Of a DNA stretch of 64,000 bases, positions 9,483-22,550 are shown in pieces. Below the pieces are notes generated by a model. The model did no database searches. It was not told the DNA's origin and saw only the letters and a list, made by a program, of their open reading frames with translations. Position 1 is the first letter of the stretch. Each line of letters opens with the position of its first letter. Location of the stretch: positions 38,637,934-38,701,933 of the forward strand of contig CM055819.1 of NCBI GenBank assembly GCA_029582265.1, in the 5' to 3' direction. Made by a program: the position numbers and the translations under genes. Origin of the DNA: Zoroaster sp. YZ-2022. Its lineage: Eukaryota; Echinodermata; Asteroidea; Forcipulatida; Zoroasteridae.

Positions 9483-12400
9483 AATTTACAAAGTACCTGC
9501 ATGCATTGGTACACTAACACATGTCCAGCTGTACTAATGCCATGGTAATGTTTTTAATGTTTTCAGCCCTGGCTAAACATTGTTGTTCACTGTTCAGACT
9601 ATTTGTTTGTTTAAATTAATCAATTATTTCATTTCACAGAGCTAACATTAGATATTACACTGATTACATCCTAGTATTGATAACACGTCTAACGTTAGCA
9701 TCATTTTTTTTAAATTCAACTAATTGTACTCATGCCTAGGCTTCACTCTCTTAACGTTACAGACTATTTACCACTATTTCAAAAGAGTCATGGAGGAAAA
9801 ACCCACGTAAGCATACTTTGTTTACATAAAACCGGGGTGCCATTAAATTAGTCAACGTTAAATTTGTGGTGTGTGCCATTCACTGGCGCCATCCGTACAC
9901 ATTAATGACTGCACTGCCATCGCCTATGCATGCTGTTTCATGCATCAACCAACGCGTTACAACACATCTGACATGTCTGAAGCCGGTTAAAATGCTTATT
10001 TTTAAATCAAAGATTCTCGTAAATTTGTCATTGCCCAGACTTACCTCCAATTAAGTGTGCATAATAATGTCTGTTTTCAACGATGAAACATCCATTGGTG
10101 ATAGGAAAAATTCAGAAAATTGAAAAACTCGCTTTTGTGGAAGGTTTGTCCCAGGTCTGCATGCACCAACTGTTGAAACATGTGCGCAGTTAATCGATTC
10201 AACGACCTCGAAAAGAGCTATTAAGTGACCTTTTTCAGAATAAATAGATTATGCTATAAAAAGAACCTAAAAAATTTTAGTCAATCACATAATACATTAT
10301 ACGAAACGAATTGATCAAACACAAATTTTTTCAGGGTTCCACGATAGCCGGATCCGAAGCGTTAACGCTCAATTCCTTAAACGTGCACGTACATGTGGTA
10401 CGACATAGCGCTAAACTAGAACTCGCCAACAGGGCGCACTTTTTATCGTTGAAACTCGCCATGTTCCAAAGCCAATAACATGTAATTTGATACCTGATGA
10501 AGTGATCATGACGCTAACAAACTTCTAGATTCATCTACATGATAAGGTCTTATATATATGTGTGTGCTGAAGTTTCAAGGACGTTGTAAGTAACTACTTA
10601 ACACGCTCGATGTAGCAGAAGAGATTCGGAGAAGAAGAGAAGGAGGAGAGGTAAAAAACTTTAAAAACGGAACAATTACAATAGTTGTTTCGGCTGAAAA
10701 GCCGGTTCCAACACGCTTCCCAAAAACGGAACCGGTTAATTACAATAGTGGTTATTTCAGGCGAAAGCCGAACACTGTCCCAACTCTATACACAAGAGCT
10801 CTTTCAATACTGTGTAACTCAATACAATACAAGAAGTCCGTTAAATGTGTATATCAAGTTCTGTCACAGCATACCAGGACCTATAACCCCCCCTCCCCAC
10901 AATCAAAAAGCGCTTGAAATGTTGGGGCTTATAATCGTAAGAGATACCTCTCGATGCTATACACTGAATGCTAAGATTGCGACCGGAAGATACTAGGTTT
11001 GCAGCCACAAGATAAATTGAGATTGACGGCGGCGCAAGATAGCAAAGTAGCAGCGGCAGCAGATACAAAGTTGCAGCCTGGATAATAAGTGGCGGTGCTA
11101 TGAAATACATCACATAAAGTGAAGCATATTATGCCACTAGTCAAGTGACAATGGAGACTTTCATACAAAACACACCTAGCGTTGCATAAATGAGTTTGTT
11201 TTGTTCAAAACTGTTGCAGTAAATCTCTGATGAAGTTTCCCATAACATAGTACAAAGGTGTAAATTGTTGGTGCTAGATTTATAAGATCATAAAATACAT
11301 ACATTTATGGGACATCTTGTAGAATTATATCTCTCCAGCTCCTATAACAATACAGTAAACCCAACAGCGAAAATAAAGTGGCATTTAATTTCATTTCACA
11401 GTATTCATGATCAAGAAACATAAAACGTTTAAAAATCAATCTAGTTTCAACTTAATATTATTGGTTCATCGCCTTTCCAAACAAATGGGTATACGTAATG
11501 AGTCCGAAATATACCTTTTGTTTTTCACATATTGTCACTGAATGATCCCCAAATCAGATCAGTTTAAAAAATTCAGATTACGCCAATAATGTGCTCTTTT
11601 TAGTTCAACTAAACATTAATTTTACACTGCTGGCTCAATCTCGATACATTGCCACCAATTCTTAACGTAGTGTTGGTATAGTATATTAAAGTTGATTGAT
11701 GGTATCAAGTATTTTTATATGTTCTCTGTTTTTTGAGGAGCTATTATTATTTCATTAAACTGGGCAAAATCAGTCAAATCTATTTGGACTTAAATACAAT
11801 TTTGAAGGCAGATCAGATCAAATTCCATGAATAATTGTGCATTGTTTCGTACCATGTGTACTTTTCTTTGATAAGTACTGATATAGACAAAGGGTGCATT
11901 TTCAACTTCATGAGGAGAATAGATATGAATCGTAAGAAGGCAATCAGGATAATAATGTGTTTCGTCTCAAAGACGTTATACGTCATATAATATTTGCCAC
12001 ATTGTCTTGTGGGAACCATAACATATTTAAACTAGGAATAAGGCATTGTGTAGATATGGACTGGGAATAAAACATTGTGTGAATGTGGACAATAACTCTT
12101 CAAGCGGGACGGTGATCTTTCCCAAAACAAACATTACTCTCCATGGACCCAGGAATTCCACGGAGGCAACTCCCAAAAAGTCAATCTATTTTCAGCATAG
12201 ACCTTTGTTTTTAGACGATAAATAACGGGAATAGTGTGTTTAAAGTTGTACGTATTTTTCTCTTTTTCTTTTTTCCTTTACCCCCCCATGCGAGTGGTGC
12301 TGGTTGTGGTTGGGGCGTGGCTCCTGGATCGCTATTGCTCGAGACATCGACGTTTGGAAATTCAAAGAATAAATTCCTCGAAAATGAGGGCATTCCTGAT

Positions 12401-12689
12401 AACTTCTTGAGATGTTTCATATCGTCACCAACTTGTACACAAACTATATATTATATTTAAAGAAATAATTATATTGTCTGTTTCGTTTCTTATAATTACA
12501 AATAGTAAACTCCTTAACAATTACAGGCGAATAATAGCAAACATCGACTAGCTGGGAATGAAGTAATTCTCTATGACATCATTATGTTTGTATCATTCTC
12601 AGGATGCTTATTGGCTCCTATGATTGTGTGGGCAAAGTCTCATTATTATCAGATGAGAGTTATTGTATTTGTTTGTTTTTATCATTCAG
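9483..12689. other. Non-genic stretch with minor repeats
   Basis: No gene or recognised element is supported. A roughly 60-bp imperfect tandem duplication lies near 10665-10785 (AAAAACGGAAC...ATTACAATAGT twice), following a purine-rich AGAAGAAGAGAAGGAGGAGA tract. This may be an LTR-like remnant, but no pair was found. Open frames on both strands show no domain. Confidence 0.4.
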
Positions 12690-12803
12690 CTTGCCGTGAT
12701 CCTCTAGGAATGGAGAGTGGGGATATACCTGACAGCAGTTTGTCAGTCTCGTCTGTTCATTCATCACCTTACTCAAAGGAATGTTCTCGGCTGAATTATC
12801 GAG
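12690..12803 (+). CDS. Orphan F5/8 type C (discoidin) domain exon
   Basis: The exon is bounded by acceptor TATCATTCAG and donor GAG|GTAATC. It is 114 bp and phase 1 at both ends. Its translation CRDPLGMESGDIPDSSLSVS then ...YSKECSRLNYRG matches the N-terminal strand of discoidin domains (Cys, PLGMESG, IpDS, aSS, aRLN). Such domains bind lipids, glycans or collagen in extracellular proteins. No following discoidin exon (tryptophan-rich WLQVDLG zone) was found downstream in the window. It may be one exon of a gene with very long introns, or a stranded duplicate. Confidence 0.6.
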
Positions 12804-13544
12804 GTAATCCTTACGTTCTATAACTTATCTTCTAAATATCTTCGCACTTCTTTTAAACTAATTGACAATTAAGACATTCTGATTGGTTGAGACATGATCA
12901 CGTGGGCATGTTCAAACTGATAAGGTTATTATTCACATAATGCAACATCACATTTTCTAAGCATGATAGACATATGGTATAGTTCTTCCACAATACAACA
13001 TGTCAAGTCTTCATTATATAATGTGACCAGCCAGACTTCAGGATACGTTGTCGGGCGCTGTGAATATAACTAATACATCACTTGTTGTTGACTTTATATG
13101 TTCCCCGATTCAACCTTTGCAATTGAAACATGCAGCTGGTTTTAGTTTTATTGAATATGTTCATGACGAAACGCGGTCTTCAGTTGATGAAATTTGGGTT
13201 TTTCTTTGGAACCATTATCATTTTCATTTCTTATATGGTCCTTTACAGTTTCATGTAAAATTATCAGGGATTTTTGTTCGCAATTTCATTGAAAAATTTC
13301 TGCAATGAACATTTAATAAAACTAAAACAACCGTAGGTTCTTTTGCAAAATATTGAAGGTGAATCGAATTGGAAGCGCTGTTTTGCCGCTCCTCCGGTAA
13401 TTGCACTATGACCGTGAAACCGGATATTCCGCACATGATCACATTGTGGGGACAGAATCAAACAGAGAGGACAAAACAAGGCAAATTGGTCAAAAACACA
13501 GTGTGGTTATTTTTTATTATCAAATGCATAAAAACGTATCGTGG

Positions 13545-14313
13545 CCTGAAGGGACATCACAAATCCTGATATATCGGCTGACTATTTGTATCACGAAAAA
13601 ATAATCACAACAAAATCACAAAACATACCAAATATGTGTGATGTGGCGAAAATAATCACTTACCTAATAACATATATGGCATAATTTTAACGAACCGTAT
13701 TCATCCAACAATCAGACCCTTGTTGGAAACGTGTCCTTTCTCTATGGTTCAAGGGTCATAATCGGGTAACGTGTCACAGGTACGCCTCTATATGTCATGT
13801 TGCACATGGTCACATAGCACATGTTCTTTAATGTCTTGGGGTTTCCGAGGAGAAAATGAATGGTTTTTAACTATCTCCCGTTATATTGTAATCCCCCGTA
13901 ACGTCATTACATCCTGCCTTTATAATAATGTTTATTTACTCTCTTGGCCTTCCTCCATGCTTAACGCTAACCATGTATTAAACCATGCAGTCTCACTAGC
14001 GTGAAATGCCGGGGGCGAGTTTGCCGGTTATGACCCTTGAACCATAGAGAAAGGACACGTCACCACGACCCTCTGGTTGTTGATAAATTATGCGTGTAAG
14101 CATTCGCGAATGGTTCGTTAAAAACTATGCTAAATATATGATTAGGTGAGCCTATGTGATTATTTTAAAACATCACAATATTCGCAGATATTTGTGTTTT
14201 GTGATTCTTTAACGACGTGCAAATATTGAAGATATTTGTGATTTTTCAAGATTTGTTTATAACATCACAAATAGAGCTGACTGAAGATATTTCAGTTGTA
14301 ATGTCCCTTCAGG
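13545..14313. mobile_element. Fold-back element with about 220-bp inverted arms
   Basis: Termini CCTGAAGGGACAT (13545) and ATGTCCCTTCAGG (ending 14313) open long imperfect arms rich in ATCACAAAT. The inner parts AAACGTGTCCTTTCTCTATG (about 13728) and its complement (about 14040-14070) are perfect. The central 250 bp is unrelated and non-coding. No clear target duplication was seen. It is a non-autonomous DNA element of unknown superfamily. Confidence 0.6.
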
Positions 14314-14423
14314 ACACATATAAGCAATAATAACAATACAGTATAGATGTAAGTTTAACGTGTTGGAAGAATGTAAGTATCCAGCTGCCGCTTTTAAGTG
14401 AAAAATAATTCTGCTCGATTTTG

Positions 14424-14575
14424 GGGTACAGAAGCGAGAACTATCTTTAAATCCACTTTTTATGATGGTTTTGGACTTTATTTCCTTTTAAATCCTCCCC
14501 TGTTATGTACAATGAAGTATATATCCACCATCATCCATACGTTACTGGGTAGGTAAGATTACATTATTGGTTATT
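14424..14575 (-). mobile_element. Inverted fragment related to the 8237-9398 element
   Basis: The segment ends GGTAGGTAAGATTACATTAT (complement of sequence near 8285) and contains AAATCCACTTTTTATGATGG (related to the complement of sequence near 9265). It therefore joins two interior zones of that element in reverse orientation, with the middle deleted. Confidence 0.4.
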
Positions 14576-15194
14576 GAATGAGAAAAAAAGTTGGAAACGA
14601 TACATTTCTACCTAAACGTTTTTAAATTAAAAAATATTAATAAAAAAATAAAATTTTATAAAAATACCGATCTCACAATAGTGAACTTTATGACAATTAG
14701 CAGATCAAAAGTTAAACAAATCGCTCCTTTTTTGTACATGTGGGGCTAACATAAGGGTCAAGGATACGGAGGGAGTCCAGTGTATTGGCTCTGGGCCTAG
14801 AATATGGGGCTTATTTAGAGCCAGAAAACCATGACAAGTATGCTTTTAACAATGTTGGTGTATTGCATCCTTTAGGGGGGATTATTAGACCAATTACTAA
14901 TTTGTTTTTCTCATGTATAAATACCGACTTTAGAGACACATAAAATAATCATGTAACGGAATGTTATTTACCTATTAGAGAAATTTAGATTTAATGTTGA
15001 ACAAGATAAGAAATATCGGAAAAGTGCCTATTCATCTTGTACTTTCTGTCAAATATGCAATGTGATGTATTCATACAGTAATTTGCTTTTCAGTGGGGGC
15101 CCAGGGGGTATGGGTTTTTCCTTTCTTTTCTTTTTTGGGGTACTATGAGGATTTTTCATGGGGTAGACCTGGGGGGGCACAGGAAAATTGTGGG

Positions 15195-15670
15195 GGGGGG
15201 GGCACAGGCCCCCCCATGGCTACGCCTCTGCTTTTAAAAGGTGACATGGACAAGATATCGAGCAGGCAATGTTCTGTACCCCAAAAAGGTGTCCCAAACA
15301 TGACAATGGTGATTCAAACTCACCTCTAAGATTCTACGCCACCGACAAATGCCTATTTTGAGGTTTAAAACTACGCAACTTGCATTGGTGAGTTCTACGG
15401 ACATTTTCGATTGGAAAATGCAAGATTGTTCAAATCAGCATGGAGTTGCAGTGGTAGTGACGTTTTACCTACAGTGCATTGCGCATATACGATGAATTCC
15501 CATGCTGCCACCTAGATGATTCATGGAAACAGTCACTGCTTACAACTACAGTTGGTGCGCCAGAATCTGTAGGTACTGTATCTTTAAGTGGAATAGACTC
15601 CTGTAGGTGAATTTGAACCACAAATATCTGGGACACCTATTGAGGTACTGAACATTGCCTGCCCGGAAAT
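15195..15670. repeat. Imperfect inverted repeat, about 90-bp arms
   Basis: The left arm at about 15258-15345 (GCAGGCAATGTTCTGTACCC onward, with GGTGTCCC) is complementary at roughly three bases in four to 15590-15665. Just outside on the left is a poly-G tract and GGCTACGCCTCTGC, a common repeat-end sequence in marine invertebrate DNA. Fold-back repeat with no coding content. Confidence 0.35.
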
Positions 15671-17327
15671 TGCCTGAGCTTTTTACCAAGCAAGTTGTAT
15701 AAATAATGCGGGGAATAATGGAAACTTTCATGCATAAATATGAGCCACTTCAATATTTTAACTTGAATTTTTTATATTTCAGGTCATTAGTCCAATAATA
15801 GTGTAATGACAGTCGTTTTGATGGTAGTATAGTAGTATAGTATAGTAGTAGTGTGATTAAGCATAAACCAGAATTATAAAGAAAGCTTATAATTTGTTTC
15901 AAGAAGATCCTTGTTAGTTAGCGTATCTTCAACCTTACACCTTGGTTACAAAATAGCTTATTTGGCAATAGCATTTGAATCAAAACAAAACAAAATTTTA
16001 GTTGACAAGCGACAGTCATTACAATCATGTCAGTGGATTGGGGTCTTCTGGAACCACAGTTGAGAAGAAAAAAGGTTCTTAAGTTCTACACTACTCTTCA
16101 GTCTTCTGTCCGGTGCGACACCTGGATTTACAGAACATGGTGATGACAACACCTGTGTTGGAGAATTGTTGGCTTGTGACATCTCCCTGGTATTTGATTT
16201 ACAAAGCTGATTCACCTAGTGAACATTGTGAAAATTGTGTTTGGGACACTTATTATTGCTATTGCTAATTTTCTAATGTTATACCGTCCAATTTTGAAAT
16301 CAACATTTTTTTAAAGTGATTGTGTACAATATATCAGTAGCTGTTGAGGGTGCTTTACTGACTCATTGAGTACTGAGTCACTTACAAAATTCAAACGAAA
16401 AAAAGAAAACCATATACTTATGTTCAAAGTTAAGTGAAAAAATACTCGAGGTATATGGGCTAGTATCTCATGTTCCAAAAATTTCATTATTCGAAAATGG
16501 TTTGAAATTTCCCAAATCTTTATTAATAAATATATATGTTTCACTCAGAGGTTGTTTGGTGGCTTGGGGAAGGTTAGGACAACGTTTAGGGTGAATTTGG
16601 CATCATCCTTTGACATTTACGTATTTTTGCACACATTATTTTTCAACTGTGCATAATAATAATAATAAAAAAAACCTGACCAAGTCAAGAACACTTTATA
16701 ATTCTTGTGACCCCACGCCGTTGTACATTGTACATTGTACATTGCTCTCGCCTTAGTCCATTTCCCAATAATCACGATGGATTTAGCAAAATGTTTTTCC
16801 TACATTTCGGCCTGCAGCCAATATAATATCTGGCTAGAATAACATTTAAATAATTAAACAATAATGTGTCGCTGTATAATGTCCCCAAATCAATTTACCA
16901 AATGCAATAGACACAGATGTAATTAAACTCTTTTGAAAAAGCCATAATAAATATTTATAACATGTGTTAGTCTGACAGCTACGGTGATACATTACCAAAA
17001 ATAAAAATGAGCAGCATTTTAACAAAAGATAAAATGTCAGCCCTAATTTTGAATGTAGAGGGAATTCGCAAAATTATCTCCCATCCTCACTTCCCAAAAA
17101 AGTAGTCATAGTTTATTAGGTTTTGTTGTTGTTGAAAATGCAGTCTAGCCTCTACATGTATATTGATTTGGCTTCGTCTACAGGAACATATGGGAAAGAT
17201 ATTACTGTCACATCTGCACAATAATGTTTTTCCAAAATGAACTCTATCTCATTTTACACGAAGAATGGAAGAATGAAGAAATAATAATAAATAAAAAAAT
17301 GAAAAAAATGAAAAATAAAATTTAAAA
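15671..17327. other. Non-genic AT-rich stretch
   Basis: No gene is supported. A short GTACATT triplicate lies at 16723-16744 and A-rich simple sequence at 17280-17330. Open frames on both strands lack domains and splice signals. Confidence 0.4.
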
Positions 17328-17938
17328 AAACCCGAGTCTAATCAAAACCATAGCGGTAGAAGTAGAACACAGTTTAAATGTAAATTATGTCAAGGATTAG
17401 GTCATACTAAAGACATGTGTTACAAACAACAACTTAAAGAAGGAACTCATCCAACAACTGAAGAAGGGAGATACCGAGAAGTCTTCATCGGAAATAGACC
17501 CCATCGCTTCAGGTCCATCGGTTGGGAGGCATGGAGTGGACTCAATATAGGTTCCGGTTTTAGAAAGCATAATTGTGTTGGTACGTGTCCAACGATGGCA
17601 GTCCGAGTTGGTAATAAAGAGGTGACATGTCTTGTTGATACTGGTTCGATGGTGTCCACCCTCACGGAATAATGTTTCCTTTCCTTGTTTAAGACTTTGG
17701 GGACTCAACTCTGGTTGAGGATTGATTCTGCCAATGGTATAGAATGTATATTGGCTCCATTGAAACTGACATTGAGTGTGAAGGGACGATTATTCCGCAG
17801 ATGGGTATTTTGATTGTCAAAGATTCAGTTGACAAAGAACATAGAGAATATAAGAGGCAAGTTCCAAGCTTGCTTGGCATGAATATTTTACGACTACTTC
17901 TCAAATTGATGAATGAAACTAATGGAGATTATTTCTGA
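17328..17938 (+). pseudogene. Ty3/gypsy gag knuckle and protease remnant
   Basis: The frame carries a CCHC zinc knuckle (CKLCQGLGHTKDMC, 17379-17420), then a retropepsin active site with LVDTGS at 17631-17648, ending at a stop at 17670. In a shifted frame the protease continues (GSIETDIECEG...VPSLLGMNIL, to 17937), a conserved gypsy protease tail. Knuckle, protease and, further on, reverse transcriptase and integrase pieces lie in the normal gypsy order on the plus strand. Frameshifts make it inactive. No LTRs were identified. Confidence 0.65.
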
Positions 17939-18478
17939 AGTCTGTTTTGTCATTGCAAAACATGGTTGTGAGTATGTAGCATGAGACCATTGGCTTTGCT
18001 AGAGAGACCTCCAACAAAACATCTTTATTTCTCCTGAGTCTATTGTCACTATTATGGCTGAAATATCTGGTACGTTGTCTTATATGGCACTGGTCGAGCC
18101 GTTGAGAGCAGAAGTCATCTACCAGTTGGTATTTTTAAATGCATCTACACTTTATAGCGCATAGAGAGACTTTTATTCGAAGGTATTATAAGAATTGTTC
18201 ATTATTATTATTATTGTAGCTGGTGACACCTGGTCAGAGTTGACAATATTTTTACATCTGGGTTAATTTTACGTCCAAAACTCGTACTGGAGTTCTTCGA
18301 ACCATAGAAAATATTTACTTAGACTTGTTAAGATTCGTGTTACTGTTGACCACATTCAGATTTTTCAGGTAGAAGATAGTACTTTGACATCTACACCCTA
18401 GTCTACTGTACCAGTGTTTTCTGAGTTGAATGAGGAGCTGAAACAAGTAAATGAATTGTTGAACAAAAATTAATACAG

Positions 18479-18657
18479 ATTTCTTTGCAGAACATGATTT
18501 TAATTTAGAGAATACAACTACTGTAGAACATTGCATCATTGTGAAGGATTCTGAATCTGTAGCTCAAACATTCCACAGAATCGTACCAAATCAGTACGAG
18601 GAGGTTAAACAACACATCAAGAGTTTGATTGATCATGGTATGGTGACTGAGCCATAG
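18479..18657 (+). pseudogene. Ty3/gypsy reverse transcriptase N-terminal remnant
   Basis: One frame gives FFAEHDFNLENTTTVEHCI, then ...QTFHRIVPNQYEEVKQHIKSLIDHGMVTEP before a stop. This is the start of the gypsy reverse transcriptase domain (VEH-I, hR-iP-qyeeVk-hi-lid-G). The catalytic YXDD region is missing. It continues the remnant at 17328-17938 across about 540 bp of decayed sequence. Confidence 0.6.
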
Positions 18658-18734
18658 TCCTTTCTCCACACTATGAGACCGTAAACCACCCTGCTATAAA
18701 GATCAACTGCATTATATACTGTATATAAGTAGGG

Positions 18735-19096
18735 TATACATTGGATTTAACATTATACATGTTTAAGGCTGTTTTATACATTATTTGTTTCGCTACTGGA
18801 AGCCAGTGAAGCTTTCTGATCAACAGTGAAGTGTGAACCTGCTTTGGATAAGAAAATATGACGTGGGAAGCTATGTTTAGAGTTTCTGTAATTTACGAAT
18901 ATCAGATTATTTCAGTCCATTGAGAACTGAATTGCAACAATCTAAGTCTGAGGGCTCTAATAGCAGCATGACAGGTGTCAGCGTCGATGTACTTTCGGAT
19001 TCTGGTGATGTTTTGGATATGATGATTGGCTGATCTGCATACAGTAGTGATATGATTGCTCATTGTAATTGTAGAGTCAAAGACAAAGCCAAGATT
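18735..19096 (-). pseudogene. Non-LTR retrotransposon (CR1/L2-type) RT C-terminal remnant
   Basis: The minus strand reads NLGFVFDSTITMSNHITTVC, then IQNITRIRKYIDADTCHAAIR, and after frameshifts LLIRKLHWLPVAKQI. This is the thumb and C-terminal sequence common to CR1/L2-like elements (LGv-fDs, h-vCrsa, LHWLPV-qRi). The catalytic part is absent. It lies between gypsy fragments in opposite orientation, so it is a separate insertion. Confidence 0.65.
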
Positions 19097-19194
19097 TCAA
19101 AGTGATGTTGAAGGTTTGATTGTCTAGACGACAGTGAAAGGGTGAATCTCGAACGGTACAAACTATCTTGGGACAAATTAAACGTTTCTCTTAA

Positions 19195-22100
19195 CCCTTT
19201 CGATCCCACGGGCTCTAAAAAGAGCCTTTGTCGTGATACGCTTCGATCCCGTGGGCTCTAAAAGGTGCCGGGAATCGGCATGCCCTTGACGACCACGGCT
19301 ACTTAATTCACCACCTGAAAATGCTTGAGTGGTTTTTGGGGTTGGCGCCCTCTATTGACAGGAATGAAGTGTATAAAAGTTCATGAAAAGAAAAAGCGCG
19401 TCACTTTTTGCGGTTTCCCGGTGCTAACGTCTACTCGCTTTCCACAACGGTCAGTTCTTACAATCATGATGGAAACGGACATAAATGATGGCATTTTGGC
19501 TGAGATTTTGGCAGACAGTGGCTCAGAATCAGATGACGAAGAAACGGATGACGACAGTACATTAGAACAAGCGGAATTCGTTCAAGAGGTAGGCCTAAAT
19601 CACAGTAAAAATGAATAACTAACACCAGGCCTAGTTACAGTTAACGTTACTCTTCCTGGCCCAATGCAAATTAATGTAATTCACTTATTTTCCTAGGCTA
19701 TAGCGTAAATATTGGATGCATTTTTTGTTATATGCTCAATGGGGTTACAACTGTTGGAGTTGAGGAATGTAAATTTAGAAAATGGATCCCTTTTAATAGG
19801 ATTGACCAAATCCCCACCCCCTGCTGGACTGGGTCAAAAAAGTCAAGTGAAAATGTACAATTTTTAGTAGTTTGTTGGGGTAATATTTGTATTCATTGAA
19901 ACAGCAAGTTGATGTATAGATACATGTAGCATAGAAATGTTAACATCCACCCATAGCCAGTCGTGCTGTTTAGCGTCAACAAGCTGAAAATGCACTCTTA
20001 GTCTCAAGCTTCCAAAAGAATAACCTCAAGCTTCCAAAATAATAGCCTCAAGCTTCCAAAAGAATAGCCTCGTATTCGAAAGGCCCTTATAAGTCATATT
20101 ATGCAAGAAGTTGGGGGAATTCACATTCACAATCCCACATTAAAACGAAAATTTATCGACAACGAGTTTTGGAGAGTGAATGGAAGCCGCCATATTTCTT
20201 TTCTCAGCACAATATTCATTTTGCTCATGACCCCCTGTGGCCTGTGCACATGCAGCAAAGTAGCATTGAGATATTGTATTTACAAAGGACGGAGATTAAT
20301 CCTCCTTTGCCTTGTTTTTCTGTTGCAGCCTACCTACCAAGGTGACAGCCGGCCGAGATCAAGGAGGACGACAGGAAAGTTAGATTTCCGATCCGGTTGG
20401 GAGCAGCGAGATCATTACGAGTGTGGGACTGTGCAGTTCACTGGAAATTCTGGCCCCACTGGCGACTTTGCCACACTGTCGGCGGTGGAGATCTTCAAGC
20501 TGTATTTTTCAACTCTTGTGGGATATGCTCGTCGGCGAGACTAATCGCTATCTTGCCAAGCAAAACAATAACCTCAAATCGTGATCAACAATTCTCCTGG
20601 CACCAACCAACACTCCAGAAATGATGGCATTTGTGGCACTTCTCATTACTATGGGCATAAACAAATCCTCTCAATACAAGATGTACTGGTCGACATCTGA
20701 AGTTCTTCACATCCCATTCTATCCATCGATCATGTCCCGTAATCGGTTCAGTTCAATTCTTGGTTCCTCCACATCTCAAATAACCAAATTCCTCGTAGAG
20801 CCTTGGCTAAGCGGGACAAACTTTCAAAGTTCGCCCTTGATAGAAGTCCTCGTCCGAAGTTTCTCAACCTGTATAACCCTGCAGAATCTGTCTCCAGGCG
20901 AGTATGTTGAAACTCAAGGGACGCTTAAGTTTTGTTCAGTACATGCCAAAAAAACCTATCAAGCGGGCTATTAAAGCTTTCTCCCTGAGCAGGTCCAAAA
21001 CAGGATACACGTGTGCTTGGAAACTGTACACAGGAGCTGACGACACCCAAACTGTTTATGATGCAGACTGCCATCCACCAAACCCAACAGTTGCAGGAAA
21101 AGTCGTCATTGATCTGGTCCATGGACTTGAGAATAAGGGACACGTAATATATTGTGATAATTACTATACTAGCCCAGCTCTTTTAGCTAAACTTGCTAAA
21201 CTAGGATTCGGATGTTGTGGAACTGTTCGTTACACTACACAAGGAATACCCCAAGCCGCAAACCCCAAAAACCATAAAATGAAGAAAGGAGATGACCCAT
21301 TTTTTGGTGAAAGGTGGGCAATTGTGTATCGTTTGGCAAGACAAAAAATCTGTAACACTTTTAACTAATGTAGGCAACACTGATTTGTCCAAAAAGCAAA
21401 TTCGGTGTAATAAGAGCACAAGTGGATTTCGTGATGTTATGAAGCCCAATTGTATTGAAGATTACAACAAAAACATGGGTGGAACTGATCTTGCCGACCA
21501 ATGTTTTCAGTACTACAATCATACACACACAAGCTTGAAATGGTGGAAAAGAGTTTTTTTCCATATGCTGAATATCTGTATTGTCAATAGCAGAGTAATA
21601 TTCATTAGCATAGCAGGGAACAAAAATGTCAGTAACCTTGATTTTCGTATAGGGATTGTACAGGGCTTGCTGTTGCATGGGTTGGGAACGTAACGCAACA
21701 AGTCAGTTGAGATACCATATTCCTATCGAGTTGACAGGGCAACAGCACTATCCTGGCAAAAACCCCAATGGAAAGAAACGCGACTGCATTGTTTGCAGTA
21801 ACCATAAATTAGGCAGGCGAAAACAAACAAAGATGATCTGTAAACAATGTACACAACCTATGTGCATAGTTTCTTGCTTTGAGAAATACCACATTACTTG
21901 ATTGTAAATCTGTACTATTTTTTCAACCCCCATTCAATGTTGGGAAAGGTCGGACAAGCCGCAGATTACAGTCCAAAACAACATTGAATTGGAAATGAGG
22001 TGAGGGTGAAGTGTTAACATGGATTGTGATGTATGTACACTGAATACAAGTAAATGGTTCATTTCCAAGTAGAAAACAATAAAAATCCCCAAAATCTCAT

Positions 22101-22482
22101 CAAGTTATTGTTTTTCACATGGAAAAGAAATCTTATACATGTACCCGTGCATGTATTTATTACAAATTCTCTGAAATATCACCCATTTGTATTACTTTTC
22201 TTCAGTGTAAATACTGATCTAAATATTTCATTGTTTTGCTTTTACACTTAAAAAATCTGCACAATATTTTCCTCCCTTTGTATACTCATTTTTACCATCA
22301 GTTTAACATACAAATATATCTGAGCCATTTGGTATGTACAGTACACATGTAAAAAAAAGTGTCTATTACTGCAATGAAATTGTGAAAAACCCACTGGTGC
22401 TGAAGTGACATTGGGCTCCTAATTAGTAATTACTGTGGTAAAGAAGGGTACTCTCTTACATAACTGGCTGGTAATGAAAGGG
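19195..22482 (+). mobile_element. piggyBac-family DNA transposon
   Basis: Flanked by TTAA at 19191-19194 and 22483-22486, the diagnostic piggyBac target duplication. The termini are CCCTTTCGATCCC on the left and GAAAGGG on the right, a short matching inverted repeat; the left end also has two copies of CGATCCC.CGGGCTCTAAAA near 19201-19262. At 3,288 bp it holds a broken transposase (19466-21901). It has inserted next to the older gypsy and non-LTR remnants. Confidence 0.85.
19466..21901 (+). pseudogene. piggyBac transposase, inactivated
   Basis: Exon 1 (19466-19588) starts MMETDINDGILAEILADSGS and is acidic. It ends at a GTAGGC donor and joins in phase 0 to exon 2 at 20329 (acceptor TTGCAG, PTYQGDSRPRSRR). 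Exon 2 shows FATLSAVEIFKLYFSTLVG, then in another frame GETNRYLAKQ with a stop near 20580, MMAFVALLITMGI, LKLKGRLSFVQYMPKKPIKR, VIYCDNYYTSPALLAKLAK, MGGTDLADQ and a C-terminal Cys-rich finger (CIVC...CKQC). At least three frameshifts and a stop break it. The residues before LKLKGR read QASM where the family has an Asp-Glu pair, so the first catalytic Asp is lost. Confidence 0.8.
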
Positions 22483-22550
22483 TTAAACGTGTACTTCAAA
22501 GGGAAATCAAATTGTATTGCCTTCATCTTATAAACCCAACATCCTGACTG

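Noticed and set aside
10494..10500. CTGATGA as a further hammerhead core
   Set aside because: No GAAA box or stem II partner at a suitable distance, and flanking stems do not pair.
16027..16146. Plus-strand frame starting MSVDWGLLEPQLRRKK
   Set aside because: Short, ends quickly, with no domain or splice evidence.
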